Source: Desulfobacterales bacterium
GTDB lineage: Bacteria > Desulfobacterota > Desulfobacteria > Desulfobacterales > C00003060
Direction: 5' to 3'
Length of the DNA: 15,399 bases
Assembly: GCA_020347085.1 (NCBI GenBank)
Contig: CP070769.1
Coordinates: 1,054,714-1,070,112, forward strand
This document shows, one piece after another, positions 14,667 through 15,399 of the stretch (positions are counted from its first letter, which is position 1; each line of letters begins with the position of its first letter). The translations under genes were made by a program, and so were the position numbers. The notes below the pieces were generated by a model that was not told the DNA's origin, made no database searches, and was given only the letters and a program-made list of their open reading frames with translations.

Positions 14667-14844
14667 TTCGATAAAGTGAAAGCGTGTGAAAAGATTTCGT
14701 ACCTATAAACAGAACTAGAGATAAAAACTTAACGATTTAAGAACACCACCGCATACAGGCAATCCGATTCTAAATCGGCTCAAACTCGCGCATAAGTTGG
14801 CGTAGAGAAAGACCAGCGACTGTGGTTGATGGCACTGTAACCAG

Positions 14845-14876
14845 TTCCTCTCAGCCCACAATATCTCTTAGAGGAA
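14845..14876 (+). promoter_or_regulatory. Hairpin sequestering the flavoprotein ribosome binding site
   Basis: TTCCTCT (14845-14851) is the exact complement of AGAGGAA (14870-14876), with an 18-base loop. The right arm is the only ribosome binding site of the flavoprotein gene, 8 bases before its ATG at 14885. In the folded state translation should be blocked, which suggests control by an RNA switch, an upstream ribosome or a protein. Confidence 0.5.
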
Positions 14877-14884
14877 TGTGCTCC

Positions 14885-15399
14885 ATGTTTGTCCTCGGGT
14901 TACAAGGAAGCCCGCGCATCAAAGGAAACACCAGCATTCTCCTCTCCACGTTTCTGACAGAGGCCGAAAGGCTAGGCGCCTATACGAAGCGTCTGGATGT
15001 CGCCCGCGAGCATATCTCGCCTTGTCAGGAATGTGGCACCTGCGAAAAAAAAGGTTTTTGTGCCATTGATGATGACGACATGCAGCAGGTTTTTTCCATG
15101 CTTCGCCAAGCAGATATCGTCGTGATGGCCACCCCTGTCTTTTTTTATGGCGCCACGGCCCAGCTTAAAGCCCTCATTGATCGCACTCAGACCCTGTGGG
15201 CAAGGAAATATGTGCACAAGCTCACCGATCCAGGCAGAAAGTGGCGGCGTGGTTTGCTATTGTCTTTGGGAGCCACAAAGGGGAAAAATCTCTTTGACGG
15301 CGTGACACTGACAGCCAAGTATTTCTTTGATGCAGTGGGGGCGAGTTTTGATGGGAGCCTCACCTACAGACAGGTTGAGAAGGCAGGAGAGATATCAAA
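14885..15399 (+). CDS. Iron-sulfur flavoprotein (Isf-like, flavodoxin fold), N-terminal part
   Basis: The frame runs open from ATG 14885 past the window end (171 full codons), so the gene is partial. It belongs to the NAD(P)H-dependent FMN reductase / iron-sulfur flavoprotein group. The FMN phosphate loop GSPRIKGNTS lies at 8-17. A compact cysteine motif, Cys47, Cys50, Cys53 and Cys59 (CQECGTCEKKGFC, CX2CX2CX5C), matches the 4Fe-4S motif of archaeal Isf. The flavin-contacting ATPVFFYGATAQLKALIDR (82-100) is the family's second hallmark. Isf proteins move electrons between ferredoxin and carriers or oxygen-derived oxidants in anaerobes. The ribosome binding site AGAGGA is good but lies in a hairpin. 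The gene is separated from the mutase genes by 482 bases, so it is probably a separate unit. Confidence 0.9.
   Translation, partial: MFVLGLQGSPRIKGNTSILLSTFLTEAERLGAYTKRLDVAREHISPCQECGTCEKKGFCAIDDDDMQQVFSMLRQADIVVMATPVFFYGATAQLKALIDRTQTLWARKYVHKLTDPGRKWRRGLLLSLGATKGKNLFDGVTLTAKYFFDAVGASFDGSLTYRQVEKAGEIS

Larger units (their letters stand above)
14403..14884. other. Structured gene-free region before the flavoprotein gene
   Basis: These 482 bases hold no supported gene on either strand. On the plus strand several helices are possible: CCCTA/TAGGG (14512-14527), CGGTCA/TGACCG (14533-14580), CCTCTTG/CAAGAGG (14589-14666), GCAATTT/AAATTGC (14605-14660), CCGATT/AATCGG (14764-14778), and TTCCTCT/AGAGGAA (14845-14876) over the ribosome binding site of the next gene. 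The stretch may be a terminator region for the mutase genes followed by a long structured leader. It matches no riboswitch class I could recognise. Confidence 0.5.

Noticed and set aside
14764..14778. CCGATTCTAAATCGG resembles an anticodon arm with a TTCTAAA loop, as in the CUA-decoding pyrrolysine tRNA.
   Set aside because: No T-arm, D-arm or acceptor stem can be placed around it; the downstream bases lack a GTTC element at tRNA spacing. It is a simple hairpin.
14826..14845. GGCACTGTAACC resembles a conserved word of cobalamin riboswitches, tempting next to a B12 enzyme.
   Set aside because: The B12 box and the other conserved riboswitch segments are absent, and the gene downstream is a flavoprotein. 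One short word is not enough.
14878..15069. A 63-codon plus-strand frame starting just before the flavoprotein ATG.
   Set aside because: It is a shadow of the flavoprotein gene in another frame; the frame from 14885 carries the FMN loop and cysteine motif.

Overview
The window reads as a chromosomal segment of a Desulfobacterota (deltaproteobacterial) anaerobe with an outer membrane. Evidence for this is the C-terminus of the outer-membrane protein LptD, a DksA with a zinc ribbon, an iron-sulfur flavoprotein, a CaiB-type CoA-transferase, and a methylmalonyl-CoA cluster with a separate biotin carrier protein and a two-subunit B12-dependent mutase. This assignment is inferred from protein families; no rRNA or other phylogenetic marker was compared.

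Layout. 1-1261 (+): the 3' end of lptD, a gene-free stretch, then a NusG-paralogue transcription factor closed by a perfect 11-bp stem-loop. 1284-3620 (-): an isochorismatase-family hydrolase, a small two-helix membrane protein, and a family III CoA-transferase whose frame is broken once in a 7-T run. 3716-5107 (+): the 23S rRNA uracil methyltransferase rlmD, convergent with 5132-6397 (-), a dksA-PHP phosphoesterase pair. 6398-6815: a divergent regulatory region with promoters on both sides and a long hairpin. 6816-9656 (+): a heat-shock pair, hsp20-lon, ended by an intrinsic terminator at 9771-9801. 9927-14402 (+): biotin carboxyl carrier protein, carboxyltransferase, methylmalonyl-CoA mutase large subunit and B12-binding small subunit. 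14403-14884: a 482-base gene-free stretch with several nested helices. From 14885 (+): an Isf-like flavoprotein that runs off the end of the window.

How the genes fit together. The 9927-14402 cluster encodes carboxyl transfer between propionyl-CoA and methylmalonyl-CoA and the interconversion of (R)-methylmalonyl-CoA and succinyl-CoA, as used in propionate oxidation or formation, or in odd-chain and branched acid catabolism. The biotin carboxylase, the epimerase, the mutase chaperone and any sodium-pumping membrane subunit are absent and would have to be elsewhere. Hsp20 and Lon form a protein-quality-control operon. DksA and the PHP enzyme fit a stringent-response or nucleotide-turnover setting, though that link is only positional.

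No defence system, CRISPR array, rRNA or tRNA gene was seen. The least explained parts are the structured leader before the flavoprotein, whose ribosome binding site sits in a 7-bp helix; the long hairpin between dksA and hsp20; the frameshifted CoA-transferase; and a MITE-like inverted repeat inside the methylmalonyl cluster.
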